Of a stretch of 64,000 nucleotides of DNA, positions 1 through 8,647 are shown in pieces. Origin of the DNA: Chryseobacterium hagamense (lineage in GTDB: Bacteria; Bacteroidota; Bacteroidia; Flavobacteriales; Weeksellaceae); contig NZ_BJYJ01000002.1 of assembly GCF_007991455.1 (NCBI RefSeq), positions 186,001 through 250,000 on the forward strand, written 5' to 3'. Every line of letters starts with the position of its first letter. Position 1 is the first letter of the stretch. The notes under the pieces were generated by a model that did not search any database, had not been told where the DNA came from, and worked only from the letters and a program-made list of their open reading frames with translations. The translations under genes and the position numbers were made by a program.

Positions 1-1182
1 ATGGCTGTTTTAAAAAGCATTTTATCATCTGCCGTTCTCATAGGAACCATAGGATGTAAAAGTGACACGGAAGAAGAAAGCTCAGGTTTCAGCGGGCTTG
101 AAGAGTCTTATACGGTCGACCGTTTTAAAGTCCTGACCATCGATCCGGAGGTGGGAGGTAATTTTACCTGGAGCATCAACGACTCCCTGATTTCGCAGGA
201 TTCCCGGCTGGAATTTATCAGTCCGGCCGTAAAAGAATATCCCCTGACGCTGAAAATAGAGTCCGGCGGAAATACGGAAACCTACCATTCGAAAATTATC
301 GTAAAGAAAGAGGCGGGCACCTACAGCCGGTACATTTCCGATGTGCTCGACTATCGTCCTGCAGTTGGCCAGTTTACCAATGAGATGCCAGAATTTCAGA
401 ACGGGGATTCGTCCGGCTCCATGCTGCAGAAGGCAAAGGCTTCTTTAGTCGGAGAGGGGTCTTCGATACTGACGTTGGGAGGATTTGGCGGATATGTGGT
501 ATTCGGCTTCGACCATACGGTTCCGGATATGAGCGGCAGGGATTTTAAAATCCTGGGCAATGCTTTTTTCGGGAATGATGCCAGCCAGCCGCGTTCGGGA
601 TCCTGTGAGCCGGGAATTATCATGGTTGCCTACGACAGGAATAAAAACGGGAAACCCGACCCGGAAGAATGGTATGAAATCGCAGGAAGCGAATACTTTA
701 AAAATACAACGGTAAAAGACTACAGCATTACTTACTTCAAGCCAAACGAAGACAAGGTTCCCGTACCCGGTGCCGATTTCTGGCAGACTGATGCGGAATA
801 TATCAAATGGCAGGATAACCTCGGGAATTCCGGATTTAAATCGAAAAACGTCTTCCATGACCAGAGTTATTATCCTTTGTGGCTTGGTGATGCTTCCTAC
901 ACGCTTACCGGAACTAAATTGATGAACAATTATTTTGACCAGAGCGGAAACGGATCCTACTGGGGCGGAACATCCTACGACTACGGATATGCCGACAATG
1001 CACCGAACAATGATGAAGCTTCCAATATCGACATTTCCTGGGCAGTGGATAAGAGCGGGAAATACGTAAAGCTTCCGGGGGTGGATTTTGTGAAAGTCTA
1101 CACCGGGATCAACCAGGAAGCCGGATGGGTAGGAGAGGTCTCCACGGAAGTTGCCGGAGCCTACGATCTGCATCTTCATTAA
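1..1182 (+). CDS. PKD-like cell-surface lipoprotein
   Basis: Probably an outer-surface lipoprotein of 393 residues. The N-terminus has a basic start, a hydrophobic stretch and a lipobox ending IGC at Cys19, so lipidation is predicted. Residues about 35-105 look like a beta-sandwich of the Ig/PKD kind. The rest is rich in Trp, Tyr, Gly and Asp, as in surface-exposed ligand-binding domains. It ends 33 bases before a T9SS-sorted beta-propeller gene, so the two are likely co-transcribed. Similar pairs in Bacteroidota sit beside TonB receptors and vitamin B12 or iron ABC transporters; that part would lie left of the window and is inference. The ATG is the first base of the window, so an upstream start cannot be excluded, although the signal peptide is complete as read. 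Confidence 0.7.
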   Translation: MAVLKSILSSAVLIGTIGCKSDTEEESSGFSGLEESYTVDRFKVLTIDPEVGGNFTWSINDSLISQDSRLEFISPAVKEYPLTLKIESGGNTETYHSKIIVKKEAGTYSRYISDVLDYRPAVGQFTNEMPEFQNGDSSGSMLQKAKASLVGEGSSILTLGGFGGYVVFGFDHTVPDMSGRDFKILGNAFFGNDASQPRSGSCEPGIIMVAYDRNKNGKPDPEEWYEIAGSEYFKNTTVKDYSITYFKPNEDKVPVPGADFWQTDAEYIKWQDNLGNSGFKSKNVFHDQSYYPLWLGDASYTLTGTKLMNNYFDQSGNGSYWGGTSYDYGYADNAPNNDEASNIDISWAVDKSGKYVKLPGVDFVKVYTGINQEAGWVGEVSTEVAGAYDLHLH

Positions 1183-1214
1183 ATTTTAACAATACTTATT
1201 AATTATATTTTACA

Positions 1215-2831
1215 ATGAAAAAGTTTTATCTTTTTGCATCGCTTTTTTTGGCTGGCTCTCTTACGCAGGCCCAATCGAACTACACGGACGGTTATTTTAT
1301 GGTGAATGAAGAATGGTTCGGCCATACGAACGGATCACTTAATTTCATCAGCAATAACGGCCCGGTAGCTTACAGGGCTTACAGCACCGTCAACAACAAC
1401 CAGGCTTTCGGAGCCACCACACAGTACGGAACCATTTACGGGGATAAATTTTATTTTATTTCCAAGCAGGCTGCGGATGGCGGAGATACCCAGTACACCC
1501 CGGGCGGAAGACTGGTGGTCGCCAATGCACAGACCCTGCAGAAAATTGCAGGATTCAACACCATTGGGGGAGACGGCAGATCTTTTGTAGGTGTAAATGA
1601 GCACAAAGGCTATATGGCAACTTCCAATGGCATCTATCTTTTCGACATCGATAATCTACAGGTCGGAAACCAGATTCCTGCAACCGGGGGACAGGTCGGA
1701 AACATGATCCGCACTTCGCGGTATGTTTTTGCAGTACGGCAGTCGGTAGGCGTATGGGTAATCGATCCGGATACGGATACGATCGTGTCTACCATCTCAG
1801 GTGCTTTCAATTCGGTTGTGCAGGCAAAAGACAGCAGTGTATGGGCGATCCAGGATCAGAAGCTGGTAAAAATCGATCCTTTAACCTTCGCAACGGCTGT
1901 CTTTAATATTCCGACCACCAAGTACTCCGGAAGCTGGGGAGCCTGGAATGCCGGAAGCTTTACGGCCGGCATCCAAAGCAATACCCTGTACTGGATCAAT
2001 TCTATCAACAGTTTTGTTTCCGGAACCCAGATCGTAAAATTCGATGTGACGACCGGTACTTTCAACGAAAATTTCGCAACACTTCCGGGACAGACGGGCA
2101 CCTACAAGCAGATTCCCTATGGGGCAGCCTTACGCGTAAATCCTGTAACGGACGAATTGATTTTGAATACCACTGAAAGCGGATACGGAACCCATTACCA
2201 GAACAACTGGATCCATACCTATGATAATAACGGGAACCTGACGAACACCAGAAAACTTGATGATTATTACTGGTTCCCGGCCATGGCTGTTTTTCCGGAT
2301 AATACCCTGCCGGTGGTCAGCACCGCATTTCCGAGCCAGCTGACCGCCAACACCACTACCGTCATCGATCTGAAAACGGTGATTACCGATAATGACAACC
2401 TTTCTGCCGCCATTGTGAAAAAGGTTAAGTCCAATACCAATCCGGCAGCCGTTTCAGCAGCCATCAATGCCAATGACGAATTGGTCATTACTCCTCAGGG
2501 AAGCGGTATCGCAACGATTGTAATAAGCTTTAATTCCAACGGAAAAGTCGTTGATAAGACCCTGTCGGTGACCAGCTCTTCATCCGTATTGTCAACCGCT
2601 GAAACGAAAAAACTGGAATTCAGCATGTACCCTAACCCGGCAACTGATGTCCTTAACATTAAAAGCCAGGAGAAGGTTTTAAGTGTTTCCGTCTATGATC
2701 TGTCCGGTAAGTTGATAAACGTTCCGTTCAGCAACGGACAGGTGAATGTCAACATGCTTCCGAAGGGAATTTACATGGTCATCGCCAAAACTGAAAAAGC
2801 GGTATATCAGCAGAAACTCATCAAGAACTAA
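1215..2831 (+). CDS. DUF5074/YncE-like beta-propeller with T9SS type A sorting domain
   Basis: Secreted 538-residue protein. A cleavable signal peptide (residues 1-19, ending TQAQ) is followed by repeated blades typical of the YVTN/YncE-like DUF5074 propeller (about 25-365). Next comes a beta-rich linker (about 370-450). The C-terminal 75 residues match the type IX secretion sorting domain: YPNPATDVLNI, then VYDLSGKLI, then LPKGIYMV and a basic end. It should be exported by T9SS and anchored to or released from the surface. Surface beta-propellers of this general kind include the B12-binding BtuG of Bacteroides, which is a lipoprotein. A cobalamin role here is inference from family and its partner gene, not seen directly. 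The start is the ATG 33 bases after the upstream stop. Confidence 0.8.
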   Translation: MKKFYLFASLFLAGSLTQAQSNYTDGYFMVNEEWFGHTNGSLNFISNNGPVAYRAYSTVNNNQAFGATTQYGTIYGDKFYFISKQAADGGDTQYTPGGRLVVANAQTLQKIAGFNTIGGDGRSFVGVNEHKGYMATSNGIYLFDIDNLQVGNQIPATGGQVGNMIRTSRYVFAVRQSVGVWVIDPDTDTIVSTISGAFNSVVQAKDSSVWAIQDQKLVKIDPLTFATAVFNIPTTKYSGSWGAWNAGSFTAGIQSNTLYWINSINSFVSGTQIVKFDVTTGTFNENFATLPGQTGTYKQIPYGAALRVNPVTDELILNTTESGYGTHYQNNWIHTYDNNGNLTNTRKLDDYYWFPAMAVFPDNTLPVVSTAFPSQLTANTTTVIDLKTVITDNDNLSAAIVKKVKSNTNPAAVSAAINANDELVITPQGSGIATIVISFNSNGKVVDKTLSVTSSSSVLSTAETKKLEFSMYPNPATDVLNIKSQEKVLSVSVYDLSGKLINVPFSNGQVNVNMLPKGIYMVIAKTEKAVYQQKLIKN

Positions 2832-2860
2832 CGCTTCAGTCAGCATATCCTATTGTTGAG

Positions 2861-2893
2861 CCTCTGCCATTTATTTGGCGGAGGTTTTATTTT
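2861..2893 (+). terminator. Rho-independent terminator after the DUF5074 gene
   Basis: CCTCTGCC and GGCGGAGG form an 8-bp stem (one G-T pair) around an 8-base loop, followed by TTTTATTTT. It lies 30 bases after the stop codon. Confidence 0.8.
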
Positions 2894-2914
2894 AAAATGA
2901 ATTTGAAGGACTGG

Positions 2915-3023
2915 GATTAACAGGCTGGAAGAAGAAAGCCGGATGCCGGAAGTTTTTCTTGTAAAAATATGGTCAGGGGTCGTTCTATCAAAAAGAGTTC
3001 TATTTAAAATCCCGACTGATTTA
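2915..3023. repeat. Dispersed intergenic repeat, copy A
   Basis: This AT-rich intergenic segment begins GATTAACAGGCTGGAAGA and ends TCTATTTAAAATCCCGACTGA. A diverged copy with the same order of blocks occurs at 16074-16206. Shared blocks are GATTAACAGG, GAAG-GAAG, TGC-GGAAGTTT, and TTCTATTTAAAATCC near the end. Neither copy holds a reading frame. The remaining bases to 3228 show no gene. Confidence 0.6.
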
Positions 3024-3228
3024 GTCTTAATTTTATTTTTAATTAATTAAATACTTGAATATATGTTAAGGATGGTCGAATTTATGTCGAACCAATCCGG
3101 CAGAGTCTAAAGGGGTTTTAAAACCAATTAGGTTTATTCACCTGCAGAGTTCCGTTGTATGGAAACAAGCTTTTAAAGCCGGAGGTATAAAAGAAAAAAA
3201 GAGATCCAAAAACTGAATCTCTTTTAAG

Positions 3229-3300
3229 TAGCCCGTAGGGGAATCGAACCCCTCTTACCAGAATGAAAATCTGAGGTCCTAACCGATAGACGAACGGGCC
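3229..3300 (-). tRNA. tRNA-Glu (UUC), copy 1
   Basis: A 72-base cloverleaf reads on the minus strand. The acceptor stem starts GGCCCGT and pairs with ACGGGCT. The anticodon loop is TTTTCAT with anticodon TTC, and the T arm contains GGTTCGATTCC. No CCA is encoded. It is identical to the copy at 3396-3467 and lies downstream of rpsT, so the three may share a transcript. Confidence 0.95.
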
Positions 3301-3395
3301 ATCTGTCTTCCGCTGAATGAACAGCGTGTTAGTTGTTTGTTTTTATAAGTGTCAACTCTTATTAATTACCAGGTTAGAGTAGTAATTAAGTTTTG

Positions 3396-3467
3396 TAGCC
3401 CGTAGGGGAATCGAACCCCTCTTACCAGAATGAAAATCTGAGGTCCTAACCGATAGACGAACGGGCC
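3396..3467 (-). tRNA. tRNA-Glu (UUC), copy 2
   Basis: Identical in sequence to the tRNA at 3229-3300, with anticodon TTC. It starts only 11 bases after the rpsT stop codon on the same strand and so is probably processed from the rpsT transcript. The 95-base spacer between the two copies is not repeated. Confidence 0.95.
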
Positions 3468-3478
3468 AACTATACTTA

Positions 3479-3733
3479 TTAAGCCAGTTTATTAACGTGC
3501 TTAGTTAATTTGCTTTTTAAGTTAGCTGCTTTGTTTTTGTGGATGATGTTTTTCTTCGCTAATCTGTCCAACAAAGAGATAACCTTTGGCAATTGTTCTG
3601 CAGCAGCAGCTTTGTCTTCTTCATTTCTTAACACCTTCAATGCTGTTCTAGCAGTTTTGTGGTAGTATCTGTTACGAAGTCTTCTTACTTCGTTTTGTCT
3701 AATTCTTTTTAATGCTGATTTATGATTTGCCAT
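3479..3733 (-). CDS. rpsT: 30S ribosomal protein S20
   Basis: Small basic primary 16S rRNA-binding protein of 84 residues. The start at 3733 gives the standard [15 protein letters not shown] beginning; an in-frame start 7 codons upstream is unlikely because it overlaps the promoter side. The body is almost entirely helical and Lys/Arg-rich, as in the S20 helix bundle. It is monocistronic apart from the downstream tRNA-Glu genes, and a TACTTTTG box lies 19 bases upstream of the start. Confidence 0.96.
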   Translation of the reverse strand: MANHKSALKRIRQNEVRRLRNRYYHKTARTALKVLRNEEDKAAAAEQLPKVISLLDRLAKKNIIHKNKAANLKSKLTKHVNKLA

Positions 3734-3751
3734 ATCGTTCAAATGTGAGTG

Positions 3752-3782
3752 CAAAAGTAAAACCTTTTTTTTTATCCTCCAA
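3752..3782 (-). promoter_or_regulatory. Bacteroidota-type promoter of rpsT
   Basis: On the minus strand TACTTTTG (3752-3759) matches the -7 consensus TAnnTTTG. A TTG (3780-3782) lies 20 bases further upstream, as expected for the -33 box. It points toward rpsT. Confidence 0.7.
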
Positions 3783-3800
3783 ATTTATTTTCAAAAATTT

Positions 3801-4121
3801 TTAATTTTCTTCAGATAAATATTTTCGAAGTTTATCTATTGCCTGTTCTATTTTAATATTTTCGTCTTCTCTTTCTAATTTTTTGATGGTGCTTTTCAGC
3901 ATAACCATCGCATTGTTCCATTCTCCAGTGGTATTGGTGAAGGTAAGTCCGTCAATCGTTACTTCAAAATCGACTCTTTCTCCATTCCGGTAAAGCCTGA
4001 AACTTATTTTATCATCACTGCCTGCAATCCCGTCTTCATTGATTTTTAAATCGTAACTTTTTGGGTTAGAGTGGATTTTTTTAAAAAGCAATTTTGCTTC
4101 CTGTATTTTTAAATCCGGCAT
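3801..4121 (-). CDS. Conserved-looking small acidic protein, function unknown
   Basis: I do not recognise this 106-residue protein. It has no signal peptide or membrane segment. A helical N-terminus leads into beta strands (about 20-70) and a charged C-terminal helix rich in Glu and Lys. The start MPDLKIQEAK at 4121 was chosen because the longer frame runs back into the tRNA-Glu gene at 4135. It lies 13 bases downstream of that tRNA on the same strand and is probably driven by the tRNA promoter at 4221-4250. Likely cytosolic. Confidence 0.65.
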   Translation of the reverse strand: MPDLKIQEAKLLFKKIHSNPKSYDLKINEDGIAGSDDKISFRLYRNGERVDFEVTIDGLTFTNTTGEWNNAMVMLKSTIKKLEREDENIKIEQAIDKLRKYLSEEN

Positions 4122-4134
4122 GATATAAATTTGG

Positions 4135-4206
4135 TAGCCTATAGGAGAATCGAACTCCTGTTGCAAGGATGAAAACCTTGAGTCCTAACCACTAGACGAA
4201 TAGGCC
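4135..4206 (-). tRNA. tRNA-Glu (UUC), copy 3
   Basis: A 72-base cloverleaf with acceptor GGCCTAT/ATAGGCT, anticodon loop TTTTCAT (anticodon TTC) and T arm GAGTTCGATTCTC. It differs from the two identical copies nearby in the acceptor, anticodon stem and T stem, so it is an older paralogue. Confidence 0.94.
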
Positions 4207-4220
4207 AAATTTTGAGGTTG

Positions 4221-4250
4221 CAAAAGTAGGAATTAACTTTTTAACTTCAA
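4221..4250 (-). promoter_or_regulatory. Promoter of tRNA-Glu copy 3
   Basis: On the minus strand TACTTTTG (4221-4228) is preceded by TTG (4248-4250) with 19 bases between. This is an almost ideal flavobacterial promoter, 15 bases before the tRNA. Confidence 0.75.
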
Positions 4251-4262
4251 AATTATTTTCTG

Positions 4263-5549
4263 CTATTTGAAAACTTTTTGGATAATGGTATTCTTAATTC
4301 CTTTAGCCTCAATCTCTTTCTGCAGCTTCACAGCATCCTCCAGAGTATAGACTTTTCCGTAGGTATAATAGAATACGCCGTTTTCTTTATTGCGGTCTAC
4401 ATCTTTCAGCGTCTGAAGAACAGGTGAATTTCCGTTCAGCTTATCGCCTACATAGACCTCAATCGTGTAATACCCCGAATTCAGTTTCTGGTTCGGCATA
4501 AATCCGACGGCATAGGCATTCCTGAAGCCGGCATCTTTGGCGGTTCTTATGTTGATGTCCCTTACCGAAGCCAGGTTGGTAACACCATAATAGTATTTAT
4601 ACTGACCGTTTTCTTTGATCGGTAAAATGTAATTCAGGCCTTTCAGCGCAGGATCTCCGTCATTGAATTTCTGAGGCGAACTTAAAAGAAGAATTCTGAA
4701 ATCATTTTTCAGGGCTACTTCTGCAGGTTTTTCCGGTTCCGGTTTTTTTACCACCGCTGAAATGCCGGATTTCCGGTCAATGGCTTTTTTGTAATCGATA
4801 ATGGCCTGATAGATACTCTGTGAAATTTCTTCCTGACCTTTTTCCGAAGCCAGATAGTGGCTTTCTTCCGGGTGGTTGATGAATCCGGTTTCGATAAGCA
4901 CCGATGGCATGGCGTTCATCCGGAGGACGTGCAGGTTTTTCTGGAACACCCCCCTGGAAAACCTTTTGTCCTTATTCACGAAATTATCCTCTACCAATCC
5001 GCCGAGCAGGAGGCTGGATTCCAGGTATTTGCTTTGCTGGAGCTTCAGGGCGATCAGGGATTCCGGTGAGCTGGCGTCGTATGAACCAAAGGTCTGTTTA
5101 TCTTTTTCATCCAGGAAGATCACGTCGTTTTCCCTTTTGGCGACTTCCAGGTTGGTGTCGTTCTGGTCGGGTCCCTGTACATAGGTTTCCGTGCCGTAGG
5201 CGGTAGGCCTCTTCGAGGAATTACAGTGGATGGATACAAAAAGATCGGCTTTGCTCCTGTTGGCCAGATTCGTCCGGTCGGATAATGAAGGGTATTCATC
5301 GATCTTACGGGTATAGATAACTTTAAAATCTTTATTTTTTTCAAGCATGGCCCCTACTTTCAGGGTGATGGTCAGTGTAACATCCTTTTCGGCAACCCTC
5401 CCGATATCGGCGTATGACCGGTTGGCTCCATGGTCACTTCCCCCGTGTCCTGCGTCTAAAACAACGATGAATTTCTTTTGCGAAAAAATGAAGTTGGTAA
5501 GGAGTAGGAAGAGAAATGATAAAATTATTTTAAAATTTACTTTGTGCAT
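4263..5549 (-). CDS. N-acetylmuramoyl-L-alanine amidase (Amidase_3) with C-terminal domain
   Basis: Exported peptidoglycan hydrolase of 428 residues that cleaves the bond between MurNAc and L-Ala, acting in the periplasm. A signal peptide covers residues 1-23 (ends IFSQ). The catalytic domain begins with VVLDAGHGG. Probable zinc ligands are His35, Glu54 and His108 (in SIHCNS), and the catalytic Glu lies in LIETGFINHPEE near residue 220. After a Lys/Pro linker (about 255-275), residues 280-428 form repeated strands ending in a SPOR-like segment (YTYGKVYTLEDAVKLQKEI), so septal peptidoglycan binding is plausible. It is divergent from lptD. The family call is secure; the SPOR assignment is inference. 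Confidence 0.92.
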   Translation of the reverse strand: MHKVNFKIILSFLFLLLTNFIFSQKKFIVVLDAGHGGSDHGANRSYADIGRVAEKDVTLTITLKVGAMLEKNKDFKVIYTRKIDEYPSLSDRTNLANRSKADLFVSIHCNSSKRPTAYGTETYVQGPDQNDTNLEVAKRENDVIFLDEKDKQTFGSYDASSPESLIALKLQQSKYLESSLLLGGLVEDNFVNKDKRFSRGVFQKNLHVLRMNAMPSVLIETGFINHPEESHYLASEKGQEEISQSIYQAIIDYKKAIDRKSGISAVVKKPEPEKPAEVALKNDFRILLLSSPQKFNDGDPALKGLNYILPIKENGQYKYYYGVTNLASVRDINIRTAKDAGFRNAYAVGFMPNQKLNSGYYTIEVYVGDKLNGNSPVLQTLKDVDRNKENGVFYYTYGKVYTLEDAVKLQKEIEAKGIKNTIIQKVFK

Positions 5550-5571
5550 CTTACAGTTTTAAAAATTATAT

Positions 5572-5579
5572 TAATTTTG
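5572..5579 (+). promoter_or_regulatory. -7 box upstream of lptD
   Basis: TAATTTTG matches TAnnTTTG and lies 36 bases before the TTG at 5616. It is downstream of the ATG at 5544, which favours the later start for lptD. No clear -33 TTG was found at the right distance. Confidence 0.5.
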
Positions 5580-5615
5580 ACCCTTAGTATTATACCTATA
5601 AATATAACAAAAAAA

Positions 5616-8204
5616 TTGGTCAAAACCGTCTCCAAAAATATATTACAAATTTTAATTATCCTAATTTTTAACAATTTTTTAGCACAGCAGACGCCTGAAA
5701 AATTGCCTGAAAATCCGGTTAATGATACCATTTCCAGAAAAGACACCGTGGTAGTGAAAAAGGAATCCCTTGAGGATGTTCTCCGTACCAAGGCGGATGT
5801 CCAGCGCCGGGATTTCCAGAAAAAGATGATCTACCTCAACAGGAATGCGCAGGTGAAATACCAGGATATGCAGATCGATGCCGATTATATCTCCATCGAT
5901 GAGCAGAAAAACATCATGTATGCCCGCGGGAAACAGGACTCCCTGGGGAAAATTATAGAACCGGTGATCACCACGCAGGGCGGGAAGATCTATGAGACCA
6001 CGGAGTTTCAGTACAACACCAAAACAAGGCAGGCCATCGCCTTTAATGCGAGGACGGAAGAAAATGAAGGGGTGATTGTCGCCAATAAAACCAAAAAATA
6101 TAACGATTCAGTTTTTGCGATGAAGCGCGCGATCTACACCACCGACGATTATTTCATCAAGAAAAAAGATACGGCGGCGGATTATTACCTGCGGGCTTCC
6201 AACATCAAGCTGGTAAAAACCCGGAACAAATCGTCCATTATTTCAGGACCGATCCAGATGTATATTGAAGAAGTACCGACGCCGCTGATTATGCCCTTTG
6301 CCATTCTCCCGTTTTCAGACAAGCGGTCGGCCGGTATCCTGATCCCGAGTTTCGGGGAACGGCAGGACGTCGGGTTCTTCCTGAACGGATTGGGCTATTA
6401 TCAGCCGATCGGTGAACATTTCGATCTTAAAGTCCTCGCGGATATCTATACCAAAGGAAGCTGGAACCTGAGGCCGGAAATGAATTACATCAAGAAATAC
6501 CGGTACTCCGGGAACTTCTCCGCCGATGTAGGAACGATGGTCCGCGGGATCAAAGGGCTTGACAATTACGGAAAAACCGGAACCTACCGGATTGCCTGGA
6601 GGCATACCCAGGATACCAAAGCCAATCCTTTCCTTACGTTTTCCGCTTCGGTAGATGTCGTCAGTACCAAATTCTATAACAATACCCTGAACAACAATTA
6701 CATTCTCAACCAGAATGTCCTCAATACCCAGCAGAACTCTACGGTAACCCTTACCAAAAGATTTCTGAAGCTGCCGGTGACGATTACCGGAACCGCTTCC
6801 TATTCACAGAACTTTGCAACCGGGCTGTCGGATCTCCGATTGCCGCAGATGAATATTGCCATCAACCAGTTTTATCTGTTCGGTTCCAAAACGGGAGTAA
6901 GATCGGGACTGCTGGAAAATTTAACGGTAAATACCGGGATCAATTTAACAAATTTTGTCCAGACCAACGAAGGTGAACTTTTCAAAGCGGCCATGTGGGA
7001 CAAGCTGCAGACGGGACTTAAAAACAATATTGCTTTAGGAACCAATACGACGGTTGCCAAATATTTTACCTTCAGTTTGGGAGCCAATATCGATAATGCC
7101 CTGACGACAAAAACGGTAGATAAATTTTACGATCCCATCCAGAATAAAGTGTTGACTGAAACCAATAAAGGGGTTTCCGGGTATTCTACTTTCTCTACGA
7201 CGGCGAGTTTGCAGACCACTTTGTACGGAACAAAAAACTTTAAAAAAGGATCAGCCATTGAAGCCATCAGGCATATGATGACCCCAAGTATCGGGTTTAC
7301 CTATTCTCCGGATTTCGGAGGTTCTGGATTTGGTTACTACAGGAATTACTATGATGCCAACGGTGCCTTAACGCCTTATTCCATCTTTGAAGGCGGTATC
7401 ATCGGGTCGCCTTCAAGCGGGCTGGTCGGCGCTTTAGGTTTCAATATCGGGAACAATGTGGAAATGAAAGTGCGGTCTAAGAAAGATTCCACGGGCGTGA
7501 AAAAAATAAAGCTTTTTGAATCCCTGAACCTTTCCGGAAACTACAACTTTGCGGCAAAAGATCATCCTTTTTCCATTATTACCGTCAACGGGCAGTCTTC
7601 CTTCTTTAATAACAAACTGAGCGTCAACACCAGTTTATCCCTCGATCCTTACCGAATTATCTACATTCCGGGACAGGAAGCAGGGATCAGGACAGAGAAT
7701 TTCGGGCACTTCAGTGTACAGGGATTCAATGTTCAGATGTCTTATCCTTTAAGCAGCGAAATCTTCGGTGAGAAAACGGATTACAGCAAGAAGTACAGCA
7801 AAAAAGGGGAGATCAGGAACGAAAATTATTATTTCGACGATGACAACTATGCCCATTTCGATCAGGCCTGGACGCTGAACATCAATGCCAACTACGCGTA
7901 TACGAGAAGCTCGGCTTCCAGGACACCAACCAAGCTGGCCTCCGTAGGGCTGGACGGAAGCCTCAAGCTGACGCCTTACTGGAACATCAACGGAAGTACG
8001 CACTACGATATGGTAACCCAGCAGCTGGCTTATACGAGGATAGGATTTTCAAGGGACCAGCGGAGCTTTACCATCAATTTCAACTGGGTGCCTTTCGGGC
8101 AATATAAAGTCTATGATTTCTTTATCGGGATCAAAGCCAATATCCTGAGCGATGCGCTGAAGTACAAAGACCGAAGTTTTACACAGCCGAATGCACCATT
8201 CTAG
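5616..8204 (+). CDS. lptD: LPS-assembly outer membrane protein LptD
   Basis: Beta-barrel that inserts lipopolysaccharide into the outer leaflet of the outer membrane; its partner LptE is not in the window. From the proposed TTG start (862 residues) a signal peptide ends at FLAQQ. An OstA/LptA-like N-terminal domain follows (roughly 60-210, with repeated strands such as VKYQDMQIDADYISIDEQKN). Then comes the plug/barrel region typical of Bacteroidota LptD (PTPLIMPFAILPFSDKRSAGILIPSFGE) and a long barrel of alternating aromatic strands. An in-frame ATG at 5544 would add 24 hydrophobic residues but overlaps the divergent amidase and the -7 box, so the TTG is preferred. The family is firm; the start is uncertain. 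Confidence 0.88.
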   Translation: MVKTVSKNILQILIILIFNNFLAQQTPEKLPENPVNDTISRKDTVVVKKESLEDVLRTKADVQRRDFQKKMIYLNRNAQVKYQDMQIDADYISIDEQKNIMYARGKQDSLGKIIEPVITTQGGKIYETTEFQYNTKTRQAIAFNARTEENEGVIVANKTKKYNDSVFAMKRAIYTTDDYFIKKKDTAADYYLRASNIKLVKTRNKSSIISGPIQMYIEEVPTPLIMPFAILPFSDKRSAGILIPSFGERQDVGFFLNGLGYYQPIGEHFDLKVLADIYTKGSWNLRPEMNYIKKYRYSGNFSADVGTMVRGIKGLDNYGKTGTYRIAWRHTQDTKANPFLTFSASVDVVSTKFYNNTLNNNYILNQNVLNTQQNSTVTLTKRFLKLPVTITGTASYSQNFATGLSDLRLPQMNIAINQFYLFGSKTGVRSGLLENLTVNTGINLTNFVQTNEGELFKAAMWDKLQTGLKNNIALGTNTTVAKYFTFSLGANIDNALTTKTVDKFYDPIQNKVLTETNKGVSGYSTFSTTASLQTTLYGTKNFKKGSAIEAIRHMMTPSIGFTYSPDFGGSGFGYYRNYYDANGALTPYSIFEGGIIGSPSSGLVGALGFNIGNNVEMKVRSKKDSTGVKKIKLFESLNLSGNYNFAAKDHPFSIITVNGQSSFFNNKLSVNTSLSLDPYRIIYIPGQEAGIRTENFGHFSVQGFNVQMSYPLSSEIFGEKTDYSKKYSKKGEIRNENYYFDDDNYAHFDQAWTLNINANYAYTRSSASRTPTKLASVGLDGSLKLTPYWNINGSTHYDMVTQQLAYTRIGFSRDQRSFTINFNWVPFGQYKVYDFFIGIKANILSDALKYKDRSFTQPNAPF

Positions 8205-8218
8205 CATCAGATTTGATA

Positions 8219-8248
8219 TTTGATTATAGAATATAAATTTTATATTTG
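8219..8248 (+). promoter_or_regulatory. Promoter of ridA
   Basis: TTTG (8219-8222) and TATATTTG (8241-8248) are separated by 18 bases, a near-perfect -33/-7 pair. The ATG follows 19 bases later. Confidence 0.8.
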
Positions 8249-8266
8249 CACCCAAAATAAATTCTA

Positions 8267-8647
8267 ATGAAAAAAATAATCAACACGGAAAATGCGCCTG
8301 CAGCAATCGGACCGTATTCACAGGCCAATATGGCAAACGGTATTCTGTATATCTCGGGACAGATCCCGGTAGATCCTGCAACGGGAAAACTTGCAGAAGG
8401 TATCGAAAAGGAGACGCATCAGGTAATGAAAAATCTGGAAGCCGTTCTTACGGAAGCCGGAATGACTTTCAGAAATGTTGTAAAGGCAACGATCTTCCTT
8501 AAAAGTATGGATGATTTTGCGGTAATGAACGACATTTATGCTTCCTACCTGGATGCGGAAAGCTATCCTGCCCGTGAAACCGTACAGGTTTCCTGCCTGC
8601 CGAAAAATGTTGATATTGAAATTTCCATGATCGCACACCAGGATTAA
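8267..8647 (+). CDS. ridA: RidA family reactive intermediate deaminase
   Basis: Cytosolic trimeric enzyme of 126 residues that hydrolyses reactive enamine/imine intermediates from PLP enzymes such as threonine dehydratase. The sequence is full length for the YjgF/YER057c/UK114 family. It contains the N-terminal APAAIGPYSQA, the central LYISGQIPVDPATGKL, and the C-terminal YPARETVQVSCLPKNVDIEI, which carries the conserved Arg that binds the substrate carboxylate. It has its own promoter and overlaps the next gene by one base (TAATG), implying translational coupling. Confidence 0.95.
   Translation: MKKIINTENAPAAIGPYSQANMANGILYISGQIPVDPATGKLAEGIEKETHQVMKNLEAVLTEAGMTFRNVVKATIFLKSMDDFAVMNDIYASYLDAESYPARETVQVSCLPKNVDIEISMIAHQD

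Noticed and set aside
445..1179. Long minus-strand frame of 244 codons opposite the PKD-like lipoprotein
   Set aside because: No signal, promoter or sensible composition; the plus-strand gene has a lipobox and a partner gene. It is a shadow frame.
5544..5615. Upstream ATG extension of lptD
   Set aside because: It would overlap the divergent amidase start, add a second hydrophobic stretch before the signal peptide and begin before the -7 box at 5572.
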